Part shown: piece after piece, positions 17,898-26,079 of the stretch
Numbering within the stretch: position 1 is the first letter of the stretch
Layout of the letters: the number at the start of each line of letters is the position of its first letter
Source: Alphaproteobacteria bacterium
GTDB lineage: Bacteria; Pseudomonadota; Alphaproteobacteria; CAAHEQ01; UBA3637
Direction of reading: 5' to 3'
Assembly (NCBI GenBank): GCA_017647405.1
Contig: JAGCKR010000004.1
Coordinates: forward strand, 1-32,892
DNA: 32,892 nucleotides
The notes under the pieces: model-generated
What the model was told of the DNA's origin: nothing
The model's database searches: none
What the model saw: the letters and a program-made list of their open reading frames with translations, nothing else
Translations under genes and position numbers: made by a program

Positions 17898-19190
17898 TTA
17901 TTTTTTTTCTTGAATAATTAAATATGATAATAAAAGCAAAGCGGGTAACATTAAAATTCCAGTAAATAAAAAGAACATAAACCAACCCATTTCTTCAGCC
18001 CAAACACCGCTATAAACAGAAATAACACTTACCGCTAACATCATTAAACTTGTGAGCAAAGCATATTGGGTTGCTGAATGTTTTTTAGAACAAAGTCCTG
18101 ATAAAAATGCAACAAAAACCGCTCCCCCCATACCACCAACAATGTTATCAAACAAAATAACTATTAAAAACATAACTGTGGAATGCGGAAAATATGAAAA
18201 CAACGCAAAAACAATGGAGGTTAAAATTTCAATAAACCCTAAGGCCATTAACAATTTTAAAATTTTATACCGCATTACCAATACACCGCCAATTGCAACG
18301 CCGGTCAAGGTTATCCATGGTCCAATTGTTCCGGAAATAAGGGCTATTTCCCCTTTTGAAAATCCCAAATCTTTATAAAAAGGCAATGCCATACGACCCA
18401 AAACAGAATTACATAACTTATATAAAACAATAAAAATTAATAAAAGCGCCCATTGGTTATGTTTCATAAAATCCTTAAAAGGCGCAATCACCATATCATA
18501 AAAAACAGAAATTTTTTCTTCTTTTTGAATATGATTTTTTTCTTCTTTAACACAAAGAGAGGCAACAACACTTCCGCTTAAAATTAACCCCACTAAAGCA
18601 TAAGCCATCTGCCATCCTATCCATGCAGAAAGAGCCACAACACCTGCGCCGGCAGCTAACATCCCCATCCGATATCCAAATTGATACATACCGGCACCTT
18701 CGCCCATTTCTTCTTTTTCAAGCGTATCAATTCTCAATGAATCAACAACAATATCCTGACTTGCTGCAAAAAAAGCAACTAAAATAGAAAACAAATACGT
18801 TTGCAAAGGAATCGTTATTAATCCTTTTTTCGTTTCAAATGAATCAACCCATGTATTTTTATCCGGTGCAAAGTATGAAAGACCCAAAACACTTAAAACC
18901 AATCCGATTTGAAATAAAATTAACCATGTTTTTTTTGCGCCGATTTTTTGACTTAAAACAGGGATTTTGATTTTATCAATAAGGGGCGCCCATAAAAATT
19001 TAAAATTATAAGGCAACAACACAAGGGCAAAAAAACCAATAACACTTAAAGAAATCTGACTATCTGCTAACCAAAGAGAAAGCGAATAACCAATTAAACT
19101 ATATGGCAACCCGCAAGATAATCCTAAAAAAAAGAAGATAAAAATAGCCGGTTTTAAATATCCTTTAAGCGCCTGACCCCATGTATGCAT
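17898..19190 (-). CDS. ampG: AmpG-like muropeptide transporter (MFS)
   Basis: 430 residues of a polytopic inner-membrane protein with about twelve hydrophobic segments. The opening FFLGLSCGLPYSLIGYSLSLWL, followed by LLPYNFKFLWAPLIDKI, matches the AmpG group of the major facilitator superfamily, which imports anhydro-muropeptides for peptidoglycan recycling. ASQDIVVDSLRID is a further conserved AmpG stretch. The ATG is preceded by GGAGA. The gene follows typA on the same strand, separated by a strong terminator that ends only ~20 bases upstream, leaving no room for a usual promoter. Expression may depend on read-through or on a promoter within typA. No other recycling gene is adjacent. Confidence 0.9.
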   Translation of the reverse strand: MHTWGQALKGYLKPAIFIFFFLGLSCGLPYSLIGYSLSLWLADSQISLSVIGFFALVLLPYNFKFLWAPLIDKIKIPVLSQKIGAKKTWLILFQIGLVLSVLGLSYFAPDKNTWVDSFETKKGLITIPLQTYLFSILVAFFAASQDIVVDSLRIDTLEKEEMGEGAGMYQFGYRMGMLAAGAGVVALSAWIGWQMAYALVGLILSGSVVASLCVKEEKNHIQKEEKISVFYDMVIAPFKDFMKHNQWALLLIFIVLYKLCNSVLGRMALPFYKDLGFSKGEIALISGTIGPWITLTGVAIGGVLVMRYKILKLLMALGFIEILTSIVFALFSYFPHSTVMFLIVILFDNIVGGMGGAVFVAFLSGLCSKKHSATQYALLTSLMMLAVSVISVYSGVWAEEMGWFMFFLFTGILMLPALLLLSYLIIQEKK

Positions 19191-19204
19191 TCTTTTTCTC
19201 CAAA

Positions 19205-19244
19205 AGGTAAAAAGAGCAAACCCATTTAAAGGTTTGCTCTTTTT
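19205..19244 (-). terminator. Terminator between typA and ampG
   Basis: A perfect 10-bp stem (AGAGCAAACC 19213-19222, GGTTTGCTCT 19231-19240) with an eight-base loop and A/T runs on both sides. Confidence 0.9.
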
Positions 19245-19249
19245 TTTAA

Positions 19250-21073
19250 TTAATCTTCTTTTCTACGTTCAAATTTGCGTCTTTCATTACTATCAAGATA
19301 TTTCTTTCGTAAACGAATATTTTCGGGTGTTACTTCTACCAATTCATCATCTTCAATATATGAAAGAGCAACTTCTAAACTCATTGTGCGGGGCGGATAA
19401 AGAAGAACGTTATCATCTTTTCCTGCTGCACGCATATTTGTTAATTTCTTTCCTTTAATCGGATTTACTTCAATATCCCCAGGCTTTGCATTAGCTCCAA
19501 TAATCATCCCAGCATAAACGGTTACACCGGCAGGAATAAATAAAGGACCACGTTCTTGAATATTAAAGAGAGCATAAGGAACGGCTTTTCCTTGTTCTGT
19601 TGAAATCAACACCCCGTTTCTACGCCCTGTAATTTGCCCCTTATAAGGAGCATAAGAATGGAACAATCTATTCATCACACCAGTTCCACAGGTATCCGTT
19701 AAAAATTCACTGTAATATCCAATTAAACCTCTGGACGGCGCAATAAATGTTAATCTTGTTTTACCACCACCACTTGGGAGCATTTCCGTCATTTCAGCTT
19801 TGCGAAGACTCATTTTTTCAACAACAACCCCTGTATAAGCATCATCTACATCGATAACAACCTCTTCCATCGGTTCTAATTTTTTGCCTTCTTCATCTTC
19901 TTTAAACACAACACGCGGACGAGAAACAGAAAGCTCATATCCTTCACGACGCATCGTTTCAATTAAAACGCCCAACTGTAATTCACCACGACCGGCAACT
20001 TCAAACGCATCTGTTGTGTCTGTTCTGGTAACACGCAAAGCAATATTCCCTTCCGCTTCTTTGCACAAACGATCCCAAATCATACGAGATGTTACTTTAT
20101 CGCCTTCAGTTCCCGCCAATGGAGATGTGTTAATTGAAAAAGTCATGGCAAGAGTTGGCGGATCAATCGGTTCTGCCTGAATCGGTTCTGTTACAGAAGC
20201 ATCACAAAGCGTGTCAGAAACTGTTGCATCCGTCATACCTGCAATACTCACGATATCACCTGCAACACCTTCATCAATCGGCTGTCTTTTCAATCCGCGG
20301 AAAGCTAAAATTTTACTAGCTCTTGCATTTTCAACCGGCTTACCTTCACGCGTAATTGCTTTAATCATTTGGTTGGTTTTGATTTTGCCAGACAAAATGC
20401 GACCTGTTAAAATACGACCAACAAACGGATCAGCTTCCAGCGTTGTAACCAACATTCTGAATGGACCGTTTTCATCACATTGAGGAGCCGGAACATGCTC
20501 AACAATTTTTTTAAACAACGGCATAATATCTTTACGCTCATCATTCAAATCATTAACAGCCCATCCTTCACGACCAGAGGCAAACAAAGTCGGGAAATCA
20601 AGCTGTTCTTCCGTAGCCCCTAAATTATCAAATAAATCAAAAATTTCATTATGAACTTCATCCGGTCGGGCGTCGGCGCGATCAATTTTATTAATCACAA
20701 CAATCGGACGAAGACCTAATTTTAATGCTTTTGACAAAACAAATTTTGTTTGTGGTAACGGCCCTTCTGCTGAATCAACAAGCAAAATAACACCATCAAC
20801 CATAGATAAAATACGTTCCACTTCGCCACCAAAGTCAGCATGCCCCGGTGTGTCAACAATATTAATTCGAATATTATTCCATTCAACCGATGTACATTTG
20901 GCAAAAATGGTAATACCGCGCTCTCTTTCCAAATCATTTGAATCCATTGCACAGGTTACAACCTGTTGATTTTCACGATAAGCACCGCTTTGTTTTAAAA
21001 ACGCGTCGACAAACGTTGTTTTCCCATGGTCAACGTGTGCAATAATTGCAATATTTCTCATTTCTTGTGTCAT
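19250..21073 (-). CDS. typA: Translational GTPase TypA/BipA
   Basis: 607 residues, the usual length. TypA is an EF-G-like GTPase that binds the ribosome and assists 50S assembly, especially in the cold or under stress. The GTPase domain shows G1 [10 protein letters not shown]2 RERGITI, G3 [16 protein letters not shown] and G4 NKIDR. Domains II, III and V follow, with ESMRREG-like text ([18 protein letters not shown]) and the characteristic TypA C-terminal region ([29 protein letters not shown]). The ATG has AGAGG upstream. Its ~100-base leader carries a long stem-loop specific to the typA-sense RNA. A terminator follows the gene. Confidence 0.97.
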   Translation of the reverse strand: MTQEMRNIAIIAHVDHGKTTFVDAFLKQSGAYRENQQVVTCAMDSNDLERERGITIFAKCTSVEWNNIRINIVDTPGHADFGGEVERILSMVDGVILLVDSAEGPLPQTKFVLSKALKLGLRPIVVINKIDRADARPDEVHNEIFDLFDNLGATEEQLDFPTLFASGREGWAVNDLNDERKDIMPLFKKIVEHVPAPQCDENGPFRMLVTTLEADPFVGRILTGRILSGKIKTNQMIKAITREGKPVENARASKILAFRGLKRQPIDEGVAGDIVSIAGMTDATVSDTLCDASVTEPIQAEPIDPPTLAMTFSINTSPLAGTEGDKVTSRMIWDRLCKEAEGNIALRVTRTDTTDAFEVAGRGELQLGVLIETMRREGYELSVSRPRVVFKEDEEGKKLEPMEEVVIDVDDAYTGVVVEKMSLRKAEMTEMLPSGGGKTRLTFIAPSRGLIGYYSEFLTDTCGTGVMNRLFHSYAPYKGQITGRRNGVLISTEQGKAVPYALFNIQERGPLFIPAGVTVYAGMIIGANAKPGDIEVNPIKGKKLTNMRAAGKDDNVLLYPPRTMSLEVALSYIEDDELVEVTPENIRLRKKYLDSNERRKFERRKED

Positions 21074-21094
21074 TTTTGCCTCTTTATAATGTAA

Positions 21095-21148
21095 AAAACA
21101 ACCGCTCTTTTAAACTTAACAAAAAGAATTTAAAAGAACAATCGTTTT
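21095..21148 (-). ncRNA. Structured typA leader: 18-20 bp stem-loop
   Basis: Arms at 21097-21114 and 21129-21146 pair over 18 positions around a 14-base loop, and two more A-T pairs extend the base. On the minus strand all 18 pair, four of them G-U; on the plus strand those four are A-C mismatches. The 3' arm runs into six T. It lies between the predicted typA start point and its ribosome site. It could be an attenuator-like terminator or a regulatory leader structure. Confidence 0.5.
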
Positions 21149-21182
21149 GTTTATTTTAATAATCTTGTTTAAATTTTAGGGG

Positions 21183-21211
21183 ATTATACTCTTTTTTTTC
21201 AAAAAAGTCCA
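21183..21211 (-). promoter_or_regulatory. Candidate typA promoter
   Basis: On the minus strand TGGACT (21206-21211), 17-base spacer beginning with a T-tract, perfect TATAAT (21183-21188). It would give a leader of about 100 bases. Confidence 0.65.
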
Positions 21212-21218
21212 GCAAAAT

Positions 21219-21779
21219 TTAATCCCTTATAACCAAAATTTCTTTTGTCTCTTTCAAAAGCAAAATGCGTGATGGTTGATGAGTAGCATTTTGCTCAAAT
21301 TTTTCAGGAACAATATAATCAACTGCCTGCTTTATTTCTTCTGTAATTTCATTAAAACAAAAAGGCGTTTTGCAACAAGAAACATTGGCTGACGTCGATA
21401 CAAGCGGTTTTTTGAAAACTTTTAAAAGCGTTTGGCAAAATAAAACTCTTGGAATGCGAAAAGCGGCTGAGCCATTTTGGTTTATCACCCCTTTGGCCAT
21501 CTTTTTTCCTTCTGGAATAATAACGGTTATTGGTTTTTCATTTTCGAAAAGAAACTTCATCCGTTCATCTAAACCATTCGCATATTTTTGAATTGTTTCA
21601 AAGTTATCCACAAGACAAATAACACTTTTATCTTCCATTCTTTTTTTTATACCAAAAAGTTTTTGGACAGCCTGTTCATTTGTAGCATCGCACCCAAGTC
21701 CCCAGATGGTATCAGTCGGATATAAAATCACCCCACCGGCATTTAAAACGGCAACAATTTTTTCAATTTCTTGATCCAT
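21219..21779 (-). CDS. tsaC: Threonylcarbamoyl-AMP synthase (TsaC/Sua5/YrdC family)
   Basis: 186 residues, the short YrdC form without the extra Sua5 domain. The enzyme makes threonylcarbamoyl-AMP from threonine, bicarbonate and ATP for the t6A37 modification of ANN-decoding tRNAs. Visible motifs are GGVILYPTDTIWGLGCDA near the N-terminus, the KKRMEDKSV segment of the basic active-site cleft, and VSTSANVS. The start codon follows immediately after the stop of the PEBP gene (TAA then ATG), so it is the last gene of a HAD-PEBP-tsaC operon and probably translationally coupled. Confidence 0.93.
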   Translation of the reverse strand: MDQEIEKIVAVLNAGGVILYPTDTIWGLGCDATNEQAVQKLFGIKKRMEDKSVICLVDNFETIQKYANGLDERMKFLFENEKPITVIIPEGKKMAKGVINQNGSAAFRIPRVLFCQTLLKVFKKPLVSTSANVSCCKTPFCFNEITEEIKQAVDYIVPEKFEQNATHQPSRILLLKETKEILVIRD

Positions 21780-22250
21780 TTAAAACGCCCGATATTTGCC
21801 TTTTAAGCAATAAGAATCCAAAATATGCCCTTCCATTGCTTTTAAAAGATCATTATATGAAAACCCTTGTTTCAACGAAAGCTCCGTATCCAATGCATAA
21901 ACGGTTAAGTCATAAATATGATCTTTATCTGGTGGAGCCATACCGCCATAAAAGTTTTGATTCCAACTATTTGATCCTTGAATAAATTCAGCATTAATAT
22001 TGGTTGATTCACCTGCAACAACATGATTTTTTTTCAAATCACAAATAAGCCAATGAATCCAATCAAATCCACAAACAGGAATCGCATCTTTATCATCTAA
22101 AATAACAGCAAAAGAAACTGTTCCTTTGGGTTCATCCTCAACTTGAAACGGCAACGAAAAACTTGGCATGTCTTGAATAAACGCATTCCCAAATTTTCCA
22201 TATTTATCATCAATAATTCCATTGACAATTCCTGATGACGAAACTTTCAT
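21780..22250 (-). CDS. YbhB/YbcL-type PEBP-family protein
   Basis: 156 residues, the full length of bacterial phosphatidylethanolamine-binding-protein-like (Raf kinase inhibitor-like) proteins. Seen are PSFSLPFQVEDEPKGTVSFAVILDD and, after it, FDWIHWLICDL, the conserved strand with the ligand-pocket His. The GGMAPPDKDHIYDLTVYALD segment is the family's GPxPPxGxHxY-like motif. The biochemical role of bacterial members is unknown. No signal peptide is present, so it is cytoplasmic. The ribosome site AGGAGGG is unusually strong and lies in the nine-base gap after the HAD gene. It abuts tsaC with no spacing. Confidence 0.9.
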   Translation of the reverse strand: MKVSSSGIVNGIIDDKYGKFGNAFIQDMPSFSLPFQVEDEPKGTVSFAVILDDKDAIPVCGFDWIHWLICDLKKNHVVAGESTNINAEFIQGSNSWNQNFYGGMAPPDKDHIYDLTVYALDTELSLKQGFSYNDLLKAMEGHILDSYCLKGKYRAF

Positions 22251-22259
22251 TTTACCCTC

Positions 22260-23108
22260 CTATTTACTTAAAACGGATTCCAGATATTTTAAATGTGTAT
22301 CCGTCACAACTTTATCAACAATTGACTTTACAAAAATATCAATCGGTTGATTCAAAGAATAATCTGCCGGAGCAATAATATCTGCCCGTTCAGAACCCAA
22401 TAAGCTTTGCATCTTTTTCTTATTCTTTTTTTGATAAACAGCAATCGTATGGCCACCTTCCCGCTTCACCGTTTTCATTGAAGGCACATCCGTATCCCCA
22501 TCACCAATATAAATAATATTTGAAAATGGAATTGGCTTATCTTTATCATCCATATGCGCATTTAAATGTGTATCATCACTCACATCTAAACAACCTTTAT
22601 TAATGCGATATAAAAATTGCGTTTTATTTGTATAGTTAACAACCAATGCCGGCCAAATGGCATAATTATTATCATCATACATGAAAGATGAAGCAAAAAT
22701 TTCTTTAAAGTAAGAGGCAATTTTTGTCCCCTCGACCATTTCTTTTAATCCGGATGAAATAATATAATGCTCTAATTCAACACCTCGCTTTAAAGCATAT
22801 TCATTGATACGTTTAAACCATGTTTCAACACCATTAAAAAGTTCAACTTTGGAGGCATAATCCGTTAAATCCTGCTTGGTAAACGGCATAGCCCTTTTTA
22901 ATGATTCTTTTTTCATCTGATACATATAGGCTAAAATATTATCAACCTTTTTTGTTTTGGCCAATGTGTTACTTTTTTTCCAAAACTCTTCCGGTGTCAT
23001 ATTCAGTTTTTCAATAAATCCATATTCTTGCATATTTCCTGGCGCAAGAGTTCCATCAAAATCATAACAAATCGCCATTTTTATCGGTTGCGGATTCTTT
23101 TCTTTCAT
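22260..23108 (-). CDS. HAD-superfamily phosphatase
   Basis: 282 residues. Motif I is DFDGTLAPGN with Asp16 (nucleophile) and Asp18; motif II is a Ser in YIISSG; motif IV is IGDGDTDVPSM with the metal-binding aspartates. The helical insertion between motif I and II (~25-105) is a C1-type cap, as in phosphoserine-phosphatase-like HADs, but the protein is longer than SerB and the substrate is not readable. The ATG is preceded by AGAGGAAC. It is the first gene of an operon with a PEBP-like gene and tsaC. The promoter region holds an extended -10 and a perfect 9-bp inverted repeat that overlaps the -35. Confidence 0.85.
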   Translation of the reverse strand: MKEKNPQPIKMAICYDFDGTLAPGNMQEYGFIEKLNMTPEEFWKKSNTLAKTKKVDNILAYMYQMKKESLKRAMPFTKQDLTDYASKVELFNGVETWFKRINEYALKRGVELEHYIISSGLKEMVEGTKIASYFKEIFASSFMYDDNNYAIWPALVVNYTNKTQFLYRINKGCLDVSDDTHLNAHMDDKDKPIPFSNIIYIGDGDTDVPSMKTVKREGGHTIAVYQKKNKKKMQSLLGSERADIIAPADYSLNQPIDIFVKSIVDKVVTDTHLKYLESVLSK

Positions 23109-23138
23109 ATGTTCCTCTTTTGTTTCTTAAAAAGACAT

Positions 23139-23165
23139 CTTATAACAAAAGGATAGTTTTGTAAA
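23139..23165 (-). promoter_or_regulatory. Candidate promoter of the HAD-PEBP-tsaC operon
   Basis: On the minus strand an extended -10, TGTTATAAG (23139-23147), with TTTACA (23160-23165) 15 bases upstream. The spacer is short, which the extended -10 may offset. Confidence 0.5.
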
Positions 23166-23183
23166 GAGAGAAAATACAAAACT
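23155..23183. promoter_or_regulatory. Perfect 9-bp inverted repeat, probable operator
   Basis: AGTTTTGTA (23155-23163), an 11-base spacer, and TACAAAACT (23175-23183). The half-site centres are 20 bases apart, two helical turns, and one half-site overlaps the -35 of the HAD operon. No T-run follows, so it is not a terminator. Confidence 0.5.
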
Positions 23184-23281
23184 CTTTTTCATAAGTTTTA
23201 AGGACTAGCGATTTTAACTAAAATAAATAAATTCGAAACCCACAAAAAATAATAATTAAACTAAAAAACAAAACAATAAAA

Positions 23282-23316
23282 AAAGAGCCCAATAAAATCG
23301 AGCCCTTTTTTATTAA
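23282..23316 (-). terminator. Terminator after pckG
   Basis: On the minus strand two copies of GGGCTC pair with each other (four G-C and two G-U pairs) around a nine-base loop, with A-run before and T-run after. On the plus strand the G-U pairs become A-C mismatches, so it is direction-specific. Confidence 0.7.
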
Positions 23317-23328
23317 CTAAAATCAAAT

Positions 23329-25131
23329 TTATTTCAATCGACCTTCCAAAAGCGTTAACTCAGCTTCAAATTCTTGAGGCAAACGCTTTTGTTTCTTAAA
23401 TGTTTTGAAATATTCGCGTTGAGCTCCCACATCTGCCAAAGCGATTTTTTTATCCACACTCATCAATTCATCAAAACGATCTTCCGTCATTGAAAGACCC
23501 TTCCAATTTAAATCTTTGTATGTCGGCGAATAGCCAAAAACCGTTTCCGTTGCCGCAGCTGAACCATTAACGCGTTTTAAAATCCATTCAAGAACACGCA
23601 TATTTTCACCAAACCCAGGCCAAATAAAATGCCCATCAGCATCTTTTCTAAACCAGTTCACGCGGAAAATAAGCGGTTTCTTAGAAATCTTTTGCCCCAT
23701 TGAAAGCCAGTGTGCCCAATAATCTCCCATATTATATCCACAAAATGGGAGCATTGCCATTGGATCGCGACGAATTTCTCCGGTTTTCCCTTCTGAAGCA
23801 GCCGTTTTTTCCGAACCCATTGTACTGGCCAAATAAACTCCATGTTGCCAATTATATGATTGATAAACAAGCGGGGTATTCGTTGCCAAACGACCACCAA
23901 AAATAAAGGCATCAATCGGAACACCCGCCGGATCTTCCCATGCTTCATCAATAGACGGACATTGACTTGCCGGTGCTGTAAATCTTGAATTTGGGTGAGC
24001 CGCCGGTTTACCACAATCAGGGGTCCAATCATTTCCTTGCCAATCAATTAAATGAGAAGGTGTTTTATCCGTTAAACCTTCCCACCAAACATCACCATCA
24101 TCTGTTAAAGCAACATTTGTGAAAATTGAGTTTGCTCTACATGATTCTATTGCATTTTTATTTGTTTTTGCAGATGTCCCCGGTGCAACACCAAAGAAAC
24201 CGGCTTCTGGATTAATGGCGCGCAAGATGCCATTTTTATCTGGTTTAATCCATGCAATATCATCCCCAACAGTTGAAACTTCCCAATCAGACATTGATTT
24301 TGGTGGAATAAGCATTGCCATATTTGTTTTACCACAAGCACTTGGAAAGGCAGCTCCAACATAAGAAGAAAGTCCAAGTTTTTTATTTTTAAGACCAACG
24401 ATAAGCATATGTTCAGCAAGCCACCCATCTTTTCTTGCCATAGAAGAAGCAATTCTTAAAGCCAAACATTTTTTGCCCAACAACGCATTCCCACCATAAC
24501 CGGAACCATAAGAAATAATCTCATTTGTTTCCGGAAAATGCGTGATATATGTATTTTCAGGATTGCATGGCCATGCCACATCTTTTTGACCCACCTTCAA
24601 AGGAGAACCAACCGAATGGAAGCATTTAACAAAATCATTATCTTTTAAAACAGTCCAAACCTTTTTGCCCATTCTTGTCATAATGCGCATATTGGCAACG
24701 ACATAAGGTGAATCTGTGATTTCAACACCGATTTTGGCAATATCTGACCCCAAAGGTCCCATTGAAAAAGGAATAACATACATGGTTCTTCCTTTCATAC
24801 ACCCCTTCATCAGCTTGCCCAATTTTTTCTTCATTTTTTTGGGGTGTGCCCAATTATTCGTTGGGCCGGCATCGATTTCTTTTTCAGAACAGATAAATGT
24901 TCTTTTTTCAACACGCGCCACATCTAAAGGATTTGACCGAGCCAAAAAGCTATTGGGTCGTTTTTTAGGATTAAGCGGAATAAATGTTCCGGATTTTACC
25001 AGTTGAGAACAAATGGCTTTATATTCTTTTTCCGTTCCATCGCACCAATAAACAGAATCTGGCTGAGTGATCGCCGCAATTTCATTTACCCAATCAATAA
25101 CTTTTTGATTTTTTGTTGGATATTTTTCCAT
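23329..25131 (-). CDS. pckG: Phosphoenolpyruvate carboxykinase (GTP)
   Basis: 600 residues, the size of the GTP-dependent class (about 600-620), not the ATP class (about 530). It converts oxaloacetate and GTP to PEP, CO2 and GDP at the entry to gluconeogenesis. Diagnostic features are [18 protein letters not shown] (P-loop with the GTP-class cysteine), VGDDIAWIK (metal site), [14 protein letters not shown], and the C-terminal guanine-pocket region [29 protein letters not shown] ribosome site precedes the ATG. It is monocistronic between its own promoter and terminator, and divergent from bamD. Confidence 0.97.
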   Translation of the reverse strand: MEKYPTKNQKVIDWVNEIAAITQPDSVYWCDGTEKEYKAICSQLVKSGTFIPLNPKKRPNSFLARSNPLDVARVEKRTFICSEKEIDAGPTNNWAHPKKMKKKLGKLMKGCMKGRTMYVIPFSMGPLGSDIAKIGVEITDSPYVVANMRIMTRMGKKVWTVLKDNDFVKCFHSVGSPLKVGQKDVAWPCNPENTYITHFPETNEIISYGSGYGGNALLGKKCLALRIASSMARKDGWLAEHMLIVGLKNKKLGLSSYVGAAFPSACGKTNMAMLIPPKSMSDWEVSTVGDDIAWIKPDKNGILRAINPEAGFFGVAPGTSAKTNKNAIESCRANSIFTNVALTDDGDVWWEGLTDKTPSHLIDWQGNDWTPDCGKPAAHPNSRFTAPASQCPSIDEAWEDPAGVPIDAFIFGGRLATNTPLVYQSYNWQHGVYLASTMGSEKTAASEGKTGEIRRDPMAMLPFCGYNMGDYWAHWLSMGQKISKKPLIFRVNWFRKDADGHFIWPGFGENMRVLEWILKRVNGSAAATETVFGYSPTYKDLNWKGLSMTEDRFDELMSVDKKIALADVGAQREYFKTFKKQKRLPQEFEAELTLLEGRLK

Positions 25132-25166
25132 TATTTATCTCCCCTAAATTTATGAAACATAAGAAT

Positions 25167-25194
25167 ATGATAACAACTCATCGAAAAAAGTCAA
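25167..25194 (-). promoter_or_regulatory. Candidate pckG promoter
   Basis: On the minus strand TTGACT (25189-25194), 16-base spacer starting with a T-tract, TATCAT (25167-25172, 5 of 6). A small TTATG/CATAA palindrome (25150-25162) sits near the expected start point. Confidence 0.65.
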
Positions 25195-25215
25195 ATATTT
25201 TTGATAATGAAATTC

Positions 25216-25239
25216 AAAAACATACCCCTTTATGTTTTT
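25216..25239. promoter_or_regulatory. Perfect 9-bp inverted repeat between pckG and bamD
   Basis: AAAAACATA (25216-25224), CCCCTT, TATGTTTTT (25231-25239). Its centre is about 67-70 bases from both predicted start points. It may be a shared regulator site; a hairpin role is less likely because no transcript is expected to end here. Confidence 0.4.
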
Positions 25240-25260
25240 TGCTTTAGAAGAACAAAAAAG

Positions 25261-25289
25261 TTGAAATCTAAAAGAATTTTTGTTAGCAT
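25261..25289 (+). promoter_or_regulatory. Candidate promoter of bamD-recN-ligA
   Basis: TTGAAA (25261-25266), 17-base spacer, TAGCAT (25284-25289), about 30 bases before the bamD ATG. Confidence 0.5.
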
Positions 25290-25320
25290 AAACTAAAATA
25301 AAAAAGAAAAGGATGTAATC

Positions 25321-26079
25321 ATGAAAAAAATTAAAGTAGGACTTTGTTTTTCTTTATTTGGACTTTTATTAACAGGCTGTGCTGCCGGAGATAACTCCAT
25401 TCCAGATACACCGGTTGAATATCTTTATACTGAAGCACACACATATTTTAAAGATAAAAATTATGAAGAAGCTGCAAAATATTTTGATGAAGTTGAAAAA
25501 CAGCATCCCTACTCCATTTGGGCACCAAGAGCTCAAATTATGACTGCATATTCTTTTTATAATGCCGACAAATATGACGATGCTATTTTAGCCCTTGATC
25601 GCTTTATTCAATTACATCCGGGCAACAAAAATATTGCTTACGCCTATTACTTAAAAGGCCTTTGTTATTTCGAGCAAATGTCAGATGTCAGCCGTGAACA
25701 AAAAATGACGGAAGATGCTCTTGAAACATTTAAAGAGTTACTTTATCGTTTTCCAAATTCCGTATATGTGGCTGACGTCAATGAAAAACTTAAAGAAATT
25801 TACTCACATTTAGCCGGTAAAGAAATGTCTGTTGGGCGCTATTATCAAAAAAACAAGGAATTTGTGCCTGCTCTTAACAGATTCCAATCTGTTCTTCTCG
25901 ATTATCCGAATGCCAATCAGTCATCCGAAGCTCTTTATCGTTTAGCCGGTTGTTATGTTGCGCTTGGAATGATCAGGCAATCTGAACAAATGCTGGAAAT
26001 CTTAAATTATTATTATCCACAGAGTGTCTGGACCGAAAAAACAAAAAATTTAATAAAAAAATATAAAAAAGAGAAATAA
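25321..26079 (+). CDS. bamD: Outer-membrane assembly lipoprotein BamD (ComL/YfiO)
   Basis: 252 residues. A lipoprotein signal peptide ends at lipobox LTGC with Cys20 lipidated. The rest is a set of about five tetratricopeptide repeats: YTEAHTYFKDKNYEEAAKYFDEVEKQHPYS is the hallmark first repeat, followed by YDDAILALDRFIQLHPGN and the ALETFKELLYRFPNS repeat. BamD is the essential accessory lipoprotein of the BAM complex that inserts outer-membrane barrels such as the autotransporter at the left of this window. Its stop abuts the recN start. In many alphaproteobacteria bamD follows ftsZ and lpxC; here it has its own promoter region. Confidence 0.95.
   Translation: MKKIKVGLCFSLFGLLLTGCAAGDNSIPDTPVEYLYTEAHTYFKDKNYEEAAKYFDEVEKQHPYSIWAPRAQIMTAYSFYNADKYDDAILALDRFIQLHPGNKNIAYAYYLKGLCYFEQMSDVSREQKMTEDALETFKELLYRFPNSVYVADVNEKLKEIYSHLAGKEMSVGRYYQKNKEFVPALNRFQSVLLDYPNANQSSEALYRLAGCYVALGMIRQSEQMLEILNYYYPQSVWTEKTKNLIKKYKKEK

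Noticed and set aside
24119-24452. ORFs of 80-130 codons overlapping pckG, gyrB, typA and ligA in other frames
   Set aside because: They lack ribosome sites and recognisable domains and lie within strongly conserved genes, so they are shadows of the real frames.
25150-25162. TTATG/CATAA palindrome in the pckG leader
   Set aside because: Five-base arms with a three-base loop are expected often in AT-rich sequence; too little to call an operator.
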